Positions 40,257 through 48,608 of a stretch of DNA of 64,000 nucleotides are shown here, piece after piece. A program made the position numbers and the translations under genes. The stretch's first letter is position 1. Every line of letters starts with the position of its first letter. Source of the DNA: Xenorhabdus budapestensis (GTDB lineage Bacteria; Pseudomonadota; Gammaproteobacteria; Enterobacterales; Enterobacteriaceae); NCBI RefSeq assembly GCF_002632465.1, contig NZ_NIBS01000001.1, forward strand, positions 279,711 to 343,710, given 5' to 3'. The notes beneath the pieces were generated by a model. It was not told the DNA's origin and did not search any database. It was given only the letters and a program-made list of their open reading frames with translations.

Positions 40257-42704
40257 ATGACCCTCCTCAGCATTATTTTGTTTTTAGTCTTGATTGGTGG
40301 GCTTTGTTACCGCAAAGTCAGCCTGACTGTCAGCAGCTTACTGCTTATTGCCTATACATTCATCATGGGTGTTACGGGTCTTTGGAGCTACTGGTTGCTG
40401 TTACCACTCGCTATTATCCTGTTCCCTCTTGTCTTCACTCCAACTCGTATCTCTCTATTCTCTGCTCTTGGTTTGAAAGCATTCCGCAAAGTTATGCCAA
40501 GTATGTCCAGTACAGAGAAAGAAGCAATTGATGCTGGTACAACATGGTGGGAAGGTGATCTGTTCCGCGGTAACCCTGACTGGAATAAATTGCATAACTA
40601 TCCAAAACCACAGTTAACCGCTGAAGAACAAGCATTCATTGATGGCCCTGTGGAAGAAGCCTGCCGTATGGCAAATGATTTCCAAATCAGCCATGAATTA
40701 GCTGATTTACCTCCAGAGCTTTGGGCCTATCTGAAAGAACACCGTTTCTTTGCCATGATCATCAAAAAAGAATACGGCGGTCTGGAATTCTCAGCTTATG
40801 CTCAATCACAAGTGCTGCAAAAACTGGCAGGTGTCTCCGGTATTCTGGCGATAACTGTTGGTGTGCCTAATTCATTGGGGCCTGGTGAATTGTTGCAACA
40901 CTATGGTACAGATGAGCAGAAAAAACATTACCTTCCCGGCCTCGCCCGTGGTGAAGAGATCCCTTGTTTTGCTTTGACCAGCCCGGAAGCAGGCTCAGAT
41001 GCAGGGGCAATTCCTGATACTGGTGTCGTCTGTATGGGCGAATGGCAAGGCGAACAAGTGCTCGGTATGCGCCTGAACTGGAACAAGCGTTATATTACCC
41101 TTGCTCCTATCGCAACTGTATTGGGCCTGGCATTCAAACTGTATGACCCGGATCACTTATTGGGTGAGACTGAATCATTGGGTATAACCTGTGCCCTGAT
41201 CCCAACAAACACCCCTGGTGTTGAAATCGGTCATCGTCATTTCCCTCTGAATATTCCATTCCAGAATGGGCCAACCCGCGGTAAAGATATTTTCGTTCCT
41301 ATCGATTACATCATTGGTGGGCCGAAAATGGCAGGACAAGGCTGGCGTATGCTGGTTGAATGTCTGTCTGTTGGTCGTGGTATTACCCTGCCATCCAATG
41401 CAACCGGCGGACTGAAAAGCGCAGCTATGGCTATCGGTGCTTACTCTTATATTCGCCGTCAATTCAAACTGCCTATCGGCAAAATGGAAGGTATTGAAGA
41501 GCCACTGGCCCGCATCGCAGGTAACTCTTACCTGATGGATGCTGCGGCAACAATGATCACAAGCGGCATTATGCTGGGCGAAAAACCTGCCGTTCTGTCT
41601 GCTATCGTGAAATATCACTGTACCCACAGAGGCCAGCGTTCCATTATTGATGCAATGGATATTGCTGGTGGTAAAGGTATCTGCCTCGGCCCATCCAACT
41701 TCCTGGCTCGTGGTTATCAGGGTGCACCTATCGCCATTACCGTAGAAGGTGCAAACATTCTGACCCGCAGCATGATTATCTTTGGTCAAGGTGCAATCCG
41801 CTGCCATCCTTATGTTCTGGCTGAAATAGCCGCAGCAGAAAACAATGATGTTAAAGCGTTTGATAAAGCATTGTTCGGTCACTTAGGACACGTTGCCAGC
41901 AATACATTGCGCAGCCTGTGGTTAGGTATTACCAATGGCAGAACCAGCAATACCCCAGTCAATGATGCAACGCGTCGTTACTATCAGCACATCAATCGAC
42001 TGAGTGCAAACCTTGCCTTAATGTCTGATGTTGCCATGGGGGTATTGGGCGGGAGTTTGAAACGCCGTGAACGTATCTCTGCCCGTTTAGGAGATATTCT
42101 GAGTCAACTTTTCCTGGCAACAGCGACCTTAAAACGTTACGAAGATGAAGGTCGCCAAAAAGAAGATTTACCACTGGTTCAATGGGCTGTAGAAGATGCC
42201 TTGTATCAGGCAGAACAAGCCCTGAACGATTTGCTGCGTAACTTCCCAAATCGCCTGGTTGCCGGTTTAATGCGAGTTATCATCTTCCCGTTTGGTCGCT
42301 CACATACTGCACCATCCGATAAATTGGATCACAAACTGGCACAGATATTACAAACACCTTCCGCAACTCGTGACCGGGTTGGTCGTGGGCAATATCTGAC
42401 ACCAAGTGAGCATAATCCTCATGGATTACTGGAAGAAGCACTGCATGACATTATTGCCTCAGAGCCTATTCACACTCGCCTGAGCCGTGAAGCAGGTAAA
42501 AATCTGAGTTTCACACGTCTGGATCAGTTGGCTGAAAAAGCATTAGCGGATAATAAGATCACTAAGGAAGAAGCTGATATCCTGAAACGTGCAGAAGTCA
42601 GCAGACTGCGTTCAATCAATGTTGATGAATTTGAAGCAGATGCATTTGCTGTCCCCAATGCAACAAAAAAGTCTAAAAATCAGCAACAGACTAAAGCAGC
42701 CTGA
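40257..42704 (+). CDS. fadE: Acyl-CoA dehydrogenase FadE
   Basis: FadE performs the first oxidation of the fatty-acid beta-oxidation cycle, passing electrons to the respiratory chain at the membrane. The 815-residue protein (E. coli 814) has two to three amino-terminal hydrophobic segments (residues 1-60). The acyl-CoA dehydrogenase core follows ([18 protein letters not shown] near residue 240; [22 protein letters not shown] segment near residue 495), then the long carboxyl domain typical of this family. A CAGGAG ribosome site is present. Confidence 0.97.
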   Translation: MTLLSIILFLVLIGGLCYRKVSLTVSSLLLIAYTFIMGVTGLWSYWLLLPLAIILFPLVFTPTRISLFSALGLKAFRKVMPSMSSTEKEAIDAGTTWWEGDLFRGNPDWNKLHNYPKPQLTAEEQAFIDGPVEEACRMANDFQISHELADLPPELWAYLKEHRFFAMIIKKEYGGLEFSAYAQSQVLQKLAGVSGILAITVGVPNSLGPGELLQHYGTDEQKKHYLPGLARGEEIPCFALTSPEAGSDAGAIPDTGVVCMGEWQGEQVLGMRLNWNKRYITLAPIATVLGLAFKLYDPDHLLGETESLGITCALIPTNTPGVEIGHRHFPLNIPFQNGPTRGKDIFVPIDYIIGGPKMAGQGWRMLVECLSVGRGITLPSNATGGLKSAAMAIGAYSYIRRQFKLPIGKMEGIEEPLARIAGNSYLMDAAATMITSGIMLGEKPAVLSAIVKYHCTHRGQRSIIDAMDIAGGKGICLGPSNFLARGYQGAPIAITVEGANILTRSMIIFGQGAIRCHPYVLAEIAAAENNDVKAFDKALFGHLGHVASNTLRSLWLGITNGRTSNTPVNDATRRYYQHINRLSANLALMSDVAMGVLGGSLKRRERISARLGDILSQLFLATATLKRYEDEGRQKEDLPLVQWAVEDALYQAEQALNDLLRNFPNRLVAGLMRVIIFPFGRSHTAPSDKLDHKLAQILQTPSATRDRVGRGQYLTPSEHNPHGLLEEALHDIIASEPIHTRLSREAGKNLSFTRLDQLAEKALADNKITKEEADILKRAEVSRLRSINVDEFEADAFAVPNATKKSKNQQQTKAA

Positions 42705-42743
42705 TGCTGGAATGGTACAGATAATAAATAAGTAATGAGAAAA

Positions 42744-42772
42744 ATATGGGGGCTTTATGCCCCCGTATTTTT
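42744..42772. terminator. Bidirectional terminator between fadE and lysA
   Basis: A 10-bp stem (ATATGGGGGC/GCCCCCGTAT, loop TTTAT) is flanked by T on both sides: TTTTT on the plus strand, and TTTTCTC on the minus strand. It serves the convergent fadE and lysA genes. Confidence 0.88.
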
Positions 42773-42776
42773 ACAT

Positions 42777-44069
42777 TTATTCCAATGACAACAATTCTTG
42801 TATTGTCTGCCGACGTCGAATTAAACGAGGTTCACCATCAACAAACAATACTTCAGGGATCAGAGGCCGACTATTATAATTTGAGGACATAGATGCACCG
42901 TAAGCACCTGTATCATGGAAAATCAGATAATCACCGACAGCAACATTAGGCAACATACGGGGAATAACCTCCCCTCCTTCCAACTGAGTAAAGACATCTC
43001 CCGATTCGCATAATGGCCCTGCCACCAACGTCTCCTGTAAGTTTGTCCTCTCGCTGCTCTTACCTTCACTATTTTGCCCATTTCCAGATAACTCATTTTC
43101 AGACAACACAGAAATATGGTGATAACTGCCATACATTGCTGGACGCATCAAATCATTGAAACCTGCATCTGCCAGCACATAATGGCGACTTCCCATCGAC
43201 TTTACCGCCCGTACTTCTGCCATCAAAATCCCTGCTTCGGCGACCAAAAAACGGCCGGGTTCAATTTCCAGCTCAATATGATGCCCCAAATGCTGCTCAA
43301 TACGTTGGCGTGCTTCATGCCATAAACTGTAATAATGGCCAGTATTTACAACTTCTTCACCGATTTTATAGGGGATGGATAACCCTCCTCCTGCTGAAAT
43401 GGCCTGAATATCCACCTCGCACAATACAACCTGCTCCACCATAGCATTACAGACATTAGCGAGATGTTGATAATCAACTCCTGAACCAATATGCATATGC
43501 AAACCTATCAGGTTCAGTTTATATTGACGAACTTTCTCAAGTGCTAAAGGTAGATCCTGAAACCAGATCCCATGCTTACTATTTTCACCGCCGGTATTCG
43601 TTTTCTGGCTATGACCATGACCGAATCCCGGATTGATGCGCAGCCAAACCGAATGGCCTGACTGACGCTGACCAATCTGCTCCAGCATATCGATAGAGCC
43701 TGCATTAACGGGTATATCTAACTCAATTACACGATCCAACGTCTCTTCATTAATCAGATCAGCAGTGAATACGATTTCAGATTTATCACGTCCTGGCTGA
43801 AATCCGGCATGAAGCGCACGTTCAATTTCTCCTAATGACACCGAATCCACTTTGACGCCTTGCTTCCTCATCAAACGCAGAATATGGGTATTGGAACAGG
43901 CTTTTTGTGCAAAACGAATAACATCAAACTTATTTAATTGATTGATTTTATTGATAATGATAGCGCTGTCATAGATCCACAGTGGTGTTCCATAAACAGT
44001 GGACAAGCTAAGGAGGTTCTCTGGTGTAAAATTATTGCCGAAAGAAACGGTAAGAGTTGGTTTTGTCAT
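42777..44069 (-). CDS. lysA: Diaminopimelate decarboxylase LysA
   Basis: LysA decarboxylates meso-diaminopimelate to lysine using PLP. The 430-residue protein matches the E. coli type closely: Lys56 in RFAQKACSN binds PLP, HMHIGSGVDY is near residue 191, EIEPGRFLVAEAG near residue 268 and Cys354 lies in GPLCESGD. A hydrophilic insertion (about residues 323-346, rich in Ser, Asn, Glu) makes it about 10 residues longer than E. coli. It is divergent from its activator gene lysR. Confidence 0.96.
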   Translation of the reverse strand: MTKPTLTVSFGNNFTPENLLSLSTVYGTPLWIYDSAIIINKINQLNKFDVIRFAQKACSNTHILRLMRKQGVKVDSVSLGEIERALHAGFQPGRDKSEIVFTADLINEETLDRVIELDIPVNAGSIDMLEQIGQRQSGHSVWLRINPGFGHGHSQKTNTGGENSKHGIWFQDLPLALEKVRQYKLNLIGLHMHIGSGVDYQHLANVCNAMVEQVVLCEVDIQAISAGGGLSIPYKIGEEVVNTGHYYSLWHEARQRIEQHLGHHIELEIEPGRFLVAEAGILMAEVRAVKSMGSRHYVLADAGFNDLMRPAMYGSYHHISVLSENELSGNGQNSEGKSSERTNLQETLVAGPLCESGDVFTQLEGGEVIPRMLPNVAVGDYLIFHDTGAYGASMSSNYNSRPLIPEVLFVDGEPRLIRRRQTIQELLSLE

Positions 44070-44275
44070 TGGGGTTTTCTCATATCAGCAGATGCTTCAT
44101 TATTGACACCAATAAGACAGGAATAAAAATATCCTTTTTACTATCACCTATTCATCTACGATATCGTTTTGCTTTCTTTTTAAACGCATTATTATATGGT
44201 ATCCAATTTATATGACTCCCAATATAGATAATTACCTGACGTGAGACAGCAAACCAAATAAAAAGGGGGAAGATT

Positions 44276-45205
44276 ATGCACGCCTGTTCATGGCGACATA
44301 TAGAGATTTTTCATGCAGTCATGACCACCAAGAATCTGACTGATGCAGCGGTTTTATTGAAAACCTCACAACCAACGGTGAGCCGTGAACTAGCACGCTT
44401 TGAACAATTGCTGAAATTTAAGTTGTTTGATCGGATAAAAGGGCGTTTATTCCCAACGACACAAGGAATAAGACTATTTGAAGAGGTACAGCGCTCCTAT
44501 TACGGACTGGAAAGAATACTCAATACGGCAGATTGTATCCGCCAGTTTGAATATGCCCAACTATCCATTACCTGTTTGCCAGTATTCTCCCAATCCTTAT
44601 TGCCTAAAGCCTGTCATAGCTTTATCCAATCCTACCCTGATGCGCAACTAACAATCATTCCACAAGAATCTCCACTACTGGAAGAATGGCTTTCAGCACA
44701 ACGCCACGATCTCGGTTTGACTGAACATATGCAGACACCCGCAGGAACTGAACGTGAAACTTTGATGACATTGAACGAAGTTTGTGTTTTGCCTGCCAAC
44801 CATCCACTCACGCAAAAATCGCGACTAGAACCAGAAGATTTTCATGGACAGCCGTTTATCAGCCTTTCTATTACAGATAGCTACAGGCAACTGATTGATG
44901 CGATATTTAATAAGCATCAGGTTTCACGCAAGATGATTATGGAAACCCACAGTGCGGCATCAGTATGTGCCATGATCAGTGAAGGTATTGGTGTATCGAT
45001 TATTAACCCGCTGACGGCACTGGATTATCTGGATAAAAATGCCGGGTTCTGCATACGACCATTCAGTATCGAAATTCCGTTCACAGTCAGCTTAATTAAA
45101 CCTATTCACCGCCCATCTTCAGAACCCGTCGAAATATTCATTGCTCATCTAAAACAGCAGGCTGAGCTATTTCCACAAAAATTAGCATTTGCTTTTCAAC
45201 ATTAA
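44276..45205 (+). CDS. lysR: Transcriptional activator LysR
   Basis: LysR activates lysA when diaminopimelate is high and lysine low. The 309-residue protein (E. coli 311) has the family helix-turn-helix WRHIEIFHAVMTTKNLTDAA to SQPTVSRELARFE. The effector domain has conserved segments PQESPLLEEWLSAQRHDLGLTE and ETHSAASVCAMISEGIGVSI. The divergent arrangement with a 206-bp intergenic region is the classic lysA-lysR pair. It ends in a 24-bp tail-to-tail overlap with the next LysR-family gene. Confidence 0.95.
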   Translation: MHACSWRHIEIFHAVMTTKNLTDAAVLLKTSQPTVSRELARFEQLLKFKLFDRIKGRLFPTTQGIRLFEEVQRSYYGLERILNTADCIRQFEYAQLSITCLPVFSQSLLPKACHSFIQSYPDAQLTIIPQESPLLEEWLSAQRHDLGLTEHMQTPAGTERETLMTLNEVCVLPANHPLTQKSRLEPEDFHGQPFISLSITDSYRQLIDAIFNKHQVSRKMIMETHSAASVCAMISEGIGVSIINPLTALDYLDKNAGFCIRPFSIEIPFTVSLIKPIHRPSSEPVEIFIAHLKQQAELFPQKLAFAFQH

Positions 45206-46102
45206 TTGTTGCCAGTCGGGAGAAGATGCAAACCACTCAACCAGAAAATCCAACAATGCCCGCAAAGTAGCGGGCATATTTTGACGACTAACATAAATAC
45301 CGTAAATTCCCATTGCCTGAGGTTGGTAATCAGGTAATAGATCAATCAACTGGCCGGATTTTAAGTAAGATGAAACGGAATAATAAGGTTGCATAGTGAT
45401 ACCAGCTCCTTGCAATGTGGCTTCCATAAGTACCGTTGATTCATTGGCACTTAACGTACCACTGACAGGAACTGAATACTGCTGATGCTGTTTTTCGAAC
45501 AGCCATAAGCTTTTACCAAAAAAGTTATATGTCAAACAATTATGTTCTGCCAGATCGGCGGGTTTTTGCGGGATTATTTTCCCATCTAAATAAGAAGGAG
45601 CGGCACAAACAACAGAATGGCAAGTCGATAGCGGGCGAGCAATCAAATTTGGCTCCAGATTATTGGTAATGCGGATTGCTAAATCAATACGTTCTTCGAC
45701 TAGTTTAATGACTTTATTATTGATTTGCAGATTAACAGCGACATGAGGATACTTCCGCATAAATTCAGGAATCGCCACAGACAGAGCGCTGATTCCCAAC
45801 GATTGAGAACAACCTACCCTTAATAATCCTTTCAGGGTATGAGCCTCTGCCGATTGCTGAGCCGGCATCGCTTCCGCTAACTTCATTAATTTAAGGCTAC
45901 GCTGATAAGCCTGCTCTCCCGCTGAAGTCAGACTTATTTTGCGCGTTGTGCGATGCAGAAGACGAACTTCTGCCCAGCTTTCCATTTCAGATAGATAACG
46001 TGACACCATTGCCCGTGACATATCAAGTCGTTCTGCTGCTGCACTCAAACTGCCTTGTTCAACAATTGTGACAAAAACCTGTGCTGCGGTGATCCTGTCC
46101 AT
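45182..46102 (-). CDS. LysR-type transcriptional regulator
   Basis: The 306-residue protein has an amino-terminal helix-turn-helix (AAQVFVTIVEQGSLSAAAERLDMSRAMVSRYLSEME) and a substrate-binding-type effector domain. It belongs to the large LysR group near YafC/DsdC-like regulators; the effector is unknown. It is divergent from the exported beta-lactamase-fold gene at 46243, and two 13-bp direct repeats in the 140-bp spacer are likely binding sites. It probably controls that gene and itself. Confidence 0.9.
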   Translation of the reverse strand: MDRITAAQVFVTIVEQGSLSAAAERLDMSRAMVSRYLSEMESWAEVRLLHRTTRKISLTSAGEQAYQRSLKLMKLAEAMPAQQSAEAHTLKGLLRVGCSQSLGISALSVAIPEFMRKYPHVAVNLQINNKVIKLVEERIDLAIRITNNLEPNLIARPLSTCHSVVCAAPSYLDGKIIPQKPADLAEHNCLTYNFFGKSLWLFEKQHQQYSVPVSGTLSANESTVLMEATLQGAGITMQPYYSVSSYLKSGQLIDLLPDYQPQAMGIYGIYVSRQNMPATLRALLDFLVEWFASSPDWQQLMLKSKC

Positions 46103-46131
46103 CTTGTCTCTGTATCTCCATGTTGATTAGC

Positions 46132-46187
46132 TCGATATATGCAACAAATAGTTGCCAGTTATGGGATTTTTAAATCGAAATATGCAA
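46132..46187. promoter_or_regulatory. Direct repeats in LysR-regulator / MBL divergent promoter
   Basis: TCGATATATGCAA (46132-46144) and TCGAAATATGCAA (46175-46187) differ at one base and start 43 bp apart, about four helical turns. They lie on one face of the DNA between the divergent starts, as expected for a LysR-type tetramer. Confidence 0.6.
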
Positions 46188-46242
46188 TTTATGATACGAG
46201 TGATTCAAGCAAATAAGCATTTTTGTATATAGGAATTCGATT

Positions 46243-47127
46243 ATGGCTCATAAAACAATACGAAATACCGTTCTGGCTGCAACACTCTCTCTGGGAATGG
46301 GGACATTCGCTCAAGCTGCCGATCTTAAGTTAGATGTCTACAATCCGGGCGAAGCCGGCATCTTCCCAGTCTCTTCTGAAATCATCAGTGGCAAACATGA
46401 AGTTGTACTGATCGATGCACAATTCAAAAAAAGCGACGCTCAAGAACTGGTCAAAATGATCCAACAGACCGGTAAAAAACTAACAACGATCTACATCAGC
46501 CAGTCTGATCCTGATTTTTATTTCGGCCTTGATGTGATCACTGAAGCTTTCCCTGATGCCAAAGTGATCGCCTCACCTGAAACGATTAAAGCTATCAAAG
46601 AAACCAAAGATGGTAAACTGGCCTATTGGGGTGGCATCTTACAAGATCAAGCACCCGAAAAAATTATTGTTCCTAAACCATTGAAAGAAAAAACCTTTAC
46701 TGTAGATGGTGAAAAACTGATTGTTGAAGGTTTAAATGGCCCTGCCGCAGACCGCACTTTCGTATGGATCCCGAAATTAAAAGCAGTTGTTGGTGGTGTA
46801 ACTGTTTCTGACAACATCCATGTATGGATTGCTGATACTCAGACTAAATTATCGCGCCAGCACTGGATGCAGACATTAGAGCGAATCAAAAGCTTAAAAC
46901 CTGAAACTGTGGTTCCCGGTCATTATTTGGGGAATTCATCAATGACATTGGAATCAGTAAATTTTACCCAAAATTATCTGACAACACTGGAAAAAGAATT
47001 ACCAAAAGCAAAAGATTCAGAAGCATTAATTTCAGCCATGAAAAAACATTACCCAAACCTTGCTGATGAATCCAGTCTTGAGTTAAGTGCCAAAGTATTG
47101 AAAGGCGAAATGAAATGGCCTCAATAA
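46243..47127 (+). CDS. Exported metallo-beta-lactamase-fold protein with altered metal site
   Basis: The 294-residue protein has a clear signal peptide (cleavage after TFAQA, residue 25) and is predicted periplasmic. The fold is suggested by EVVLIDAQFKKSDAQELVKMI and the ATIYISQSDPDFYFG-like segment, the position where active members have THxHxDHxxG. Here the motif reads SQSDPDFYFG (residues 86-95), lacking the three histidines but keeping one aspartate. A later histidine in VPGHYLG (His227) is kept. It may bind metal differently, or be a binding protein or pseudoenzyme. The substrate is unknown. Confidence 0.8.
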   Translation: MAHKTIRNTVLAATLSLGMGTFAQAADLKLDVYNPGEAGIFPVSSEIISGKHEVVLIDAQFKKSDAQELVKMIQQTGKKLTTIYISQSDPDFYFGLDVITEAFPDAKVIASPETIKAIKETKDGKLAYWGGILQDQAPEKIIVPKPLKEKTFTVDGEKLIVEGLNGPAADRTFVWIPKLKAVVGGVTVSDNIHVWIADTQTKLSRQHWMQTLERIKSLKPETVVPGHYLGNSSMTLESVNFTQNYLTTLEKELPKAKDSEALISAMKKHYPNLADESSLELSAKVLKGEMKWPQ

Positions 47128-47132
47128 ATTAA

Positions 47133-47170
47133 AAATATGGGTGTTACGAAAAGTAGCACCCATATTTTAT
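47133..47170 (+). terminator. Terminator of the MBL-fold gene
   Basis: A 15-bp stem with one wobble (AAATATGGGTGTTAC / GTAGCACCCATATTT, loop GAAAA) runs into TTTAT. It begins just after the stop codon. Confidence 0.85.
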
Positions 47171-47534
47171 TAGAACAGAAAGCCCTAAAATAAGTACTTT
47201 CATCCAACATAAAACTCAAAATATCTCACACTACAATTATAAAACTTAAAAGACTAACGAATAAAATAAACGCTCTCAACCATTCTGCCCAACCACTCTA
47301 ACAAAAAATAAAGTATCAGAACAAATTAGTGATAACATTTATTTAAAAACTTCCTTTAATGCTTTATATTTATCACTATACAAAACTTAACAAGATAATA
47401 GGAAAAACAACAAAAAAACCTATTAGATGAACATAAAATAGCCTTAATTAATATGACATTTATCTCCCTTTTAAGTTCTAAAATAATTAATTAATTTAAG
47501 TTGTGATCAATAGGCCATAATTAAATAAATCCGC
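47171..47534. other. AT-rich gene-free gap
   Basis: This is about 360 bp of very AT-rich sequence between the MBL terminator and the tRNA-like array. It has no credible open frame, repeat or hairpin beyond short A/T tracts. Its base composition differs visibly from the flanking core genes. Confidence 0.6.
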
Positions 47535-47562
47535 TTGAATAAAAATCTCACTTTTTTTAAAT
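47535..47562 (+). promoter_or_regulatory. Promoter-like sequence before the tRNA-like array
   Basis: TTGAAT (47535-47540) and TTAAAT (47557-47562) are 16 bp apart. The expected start, about 7 bp downstream, falls at 47569-47570, directly before GGCGGAGAGA, the 5' arm of the closing helix. The -10 matches consensus at only four of six positions. Confidence 0.45.
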
Positions 47563-47569
47563 TTGGTGT

Positions 47570-47864
47570 CGGCGGAGAGATAAGCAAACAACCTAAGATA
47601 ATTAGATGCTTTTAACATCTAGATTATGCAAAGTGACCTGCTTAAAGCCAACTAGATGCTTCTAACGTCTAGCGCATGCAAGATGAGCTGCCTACACCCA
47701 CTAGATGCTTCCAACGTCTAGCGTATGCAGGATAGCTGCCCAAGCCTACTGGATGCTTTTAACATCCATTGTATGCAAAAAGCAGTTGAGTACATTAGAT
47801 GCTTTTAACATCTACCATGTGCGTAATGTGTACACTAGGTTCAAATCTTGCTCTCTCCGCCACT
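47570..47864 (+). ncRNA. Candidate tRNA-Ser-like RNA with five anticodon-arm mimics
   Basis: The ends form GGCGGAGAGA (47571-47580) with TCTCTCCGCC (47852-47861). Within this lie a 7-bp acceptor GGAGAGA/TCTCTCC, then G and CCA (47859-47862). The acceptor is preceded by a T-loop TTCAAAT (47840-47846) closed by a weak T-stem (CTAGG/CTTGC). T and A follow the 5' acceptor strand as at tRNA positions 8-9. From memory, these end sequences match E. coli tRNA-Ser(CGA). The tRNA middle is replaced by five hairpin units (47603-47814). No credible gene overlaps. A T-run (47864-47868) follows. Function unknown. Confidence 0.72.
47603..47814 (+). repeat. Five tandem units carrying anticodon-loop-like hairpins
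   Basis: Hairpins at 47603-47621, 47653-47671, 47702-47720, 47750-47768 and 47796-47814 start 50, 49, 48 and 46 bp apart. The loops are CTTTTAA, CTTCTAA, CTTCCAA, CTTTTAA and CTTTTAA. Stems are TAGATG/CATCTA, with TGGATG/CATCCA in unit 4 (a compensatory pair change) and a wobble in units 2 and 3. Spacers are related: most begin with a TATGCA-like motif, and units 1-3 contain GCA...CTGC, able to form a small second hairpin. Confidence 0.88.
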
Positions 47865-48083
47865 TTTTATTTCCCCACAGCCTGTCATTGCCATCAATCA
47901 AGTTCAATAGGCTGTCCGGCAGAAATATTCTTTGCATTCGGCAACCATAACCTTCCCCACATACCACTACAGTGACAAGCATAAACATGTTGTATCTTTT
48001 CTTTTTTTGATGTACTCCCTGATGTTTAAAAGGGGAAGCATCATGTTTAGATTTGCTGTGATAATTATCTAAAATTACTAAAG
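47865..48083. other. Short gap after the array
   Basis: The gap contains a T-run directly after the array and a 7-bp inverted repeat ACAGCCT (47877-47883) / AGGCTGT (47909-47915) with a 25-nt loop. Otherwise nothing is recognisable before the prepilin peptidase stop. Confidence 0.5.
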
Positions 48084-48608
48084 CTAAATCACGTTAGCTC
48101 CATGAAAATTAAAAACCATCAAAAGTATGGCAGAAAAACAGAGATAAGGCCCAAAAGCGATAAATTCAGGGTAGCTTTTTCTTTTCAGCCAAATCATAAC
48201 AAACCCTAATAGACCAGATAATGAAGCCAGCAACATCAACACGGGTATCATATCTACACCAATCCATGCACCAATTGCGGCAGTCAACTTTAAATCGCCG
48301 TAACCTATCCCCTCTTTCTTCAATGTATACCGACAAAGCCAATATAATATCCATAAAAATAAATACCCTGATATGGCGCCATATATCGCACTCTTTATTG
48401 GAACTACTTCATTATTACTATTAAGTACCAATCCAAGCCATAATAAAGGTTGAGTGAGCATATCTGGTAGCTGATAAGTTTTTATATCGATAACTGCTAA
48501 TAAAAACAAAACGATGCAGAAAAATAAAATTATTATTTCATTCATACTGACTAAATTATTGGACCATTCATTTTTCTCATCCATGAAAATGTTCAATATA
48601 GTTTCCAT
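48084..48608 (-). CDS. Prepilin peptidase-like A24 protein, peptidase domain only
   Basis: This is a membrane aspartyl protease of the type IV prepilin family. Asp41 in VIDIKTYQLPD and Asp105 in GYGDLKL are the two catalytic aspartates. There are about five membrane segments in 174 residues. Full-size PilD/GspO enzymes (about 260-290 residues) have an extra amino-terminal cytosolic methylase domain with paired cysteines; it is absent. Either this is a natural short form or the gene is truncated. The start is uncertain (ATG at 48608, 48584 or 48545; none has a good ribosome site). A pilT-like gene lies at 51.8 kb, but no pilin gene is seen. Confidence 0.8.
   Translation of the reverse strand: METILNIFMDEKNEWSNNLVSMNEIIILFFCIVLFLLAVIDIKTYQLPDMLTQPLLWLGLVLNSNNEVVPIKSAIYGAISGYLFLWILYWLCRYTLKKEGIGYGDLKLTAAIGAWIGVDMIPVLMLLASLSGLLGFVMIWLKRKSYPEFIAFGPYLCFSAILLMVFNFHGANVI

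Noticed and set aside
41175..41882. 235-residue antisense open frame in fadE
   Set aside because: It is opposite a highly conserved coding region, lacks a ribosome site and is His/Cys-rich in the way of antisense shadows.
47603..47814. CRISPR array
   Set aside because: Repeats are palindromic and about 19 bp, the intervals are related to each other rather than unique, spacing drifts (50, 49, 48, 46), and no cas gene is nearby.
47603..47814. Antitoxin RNA repeats of a ToxIN-type system
   Set aside because: Those arrays precede an endoribonuclease toxin gene; here no such gene lies downstream, and the loops match tRNA anticodon loops instead.
47840..47862. Integration (att) site made of a tRNA 3' fragment
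   Set aside because: The matching 5' acceptor strand is also present 290 bp upstream, and there is no integrase or other mobile gene in the interval.
47705..47950. 81-residue open frame across the array
   Set aside because: It spans three hairpin units and the T-arm, has no ribosome site and no recognisable protein features.
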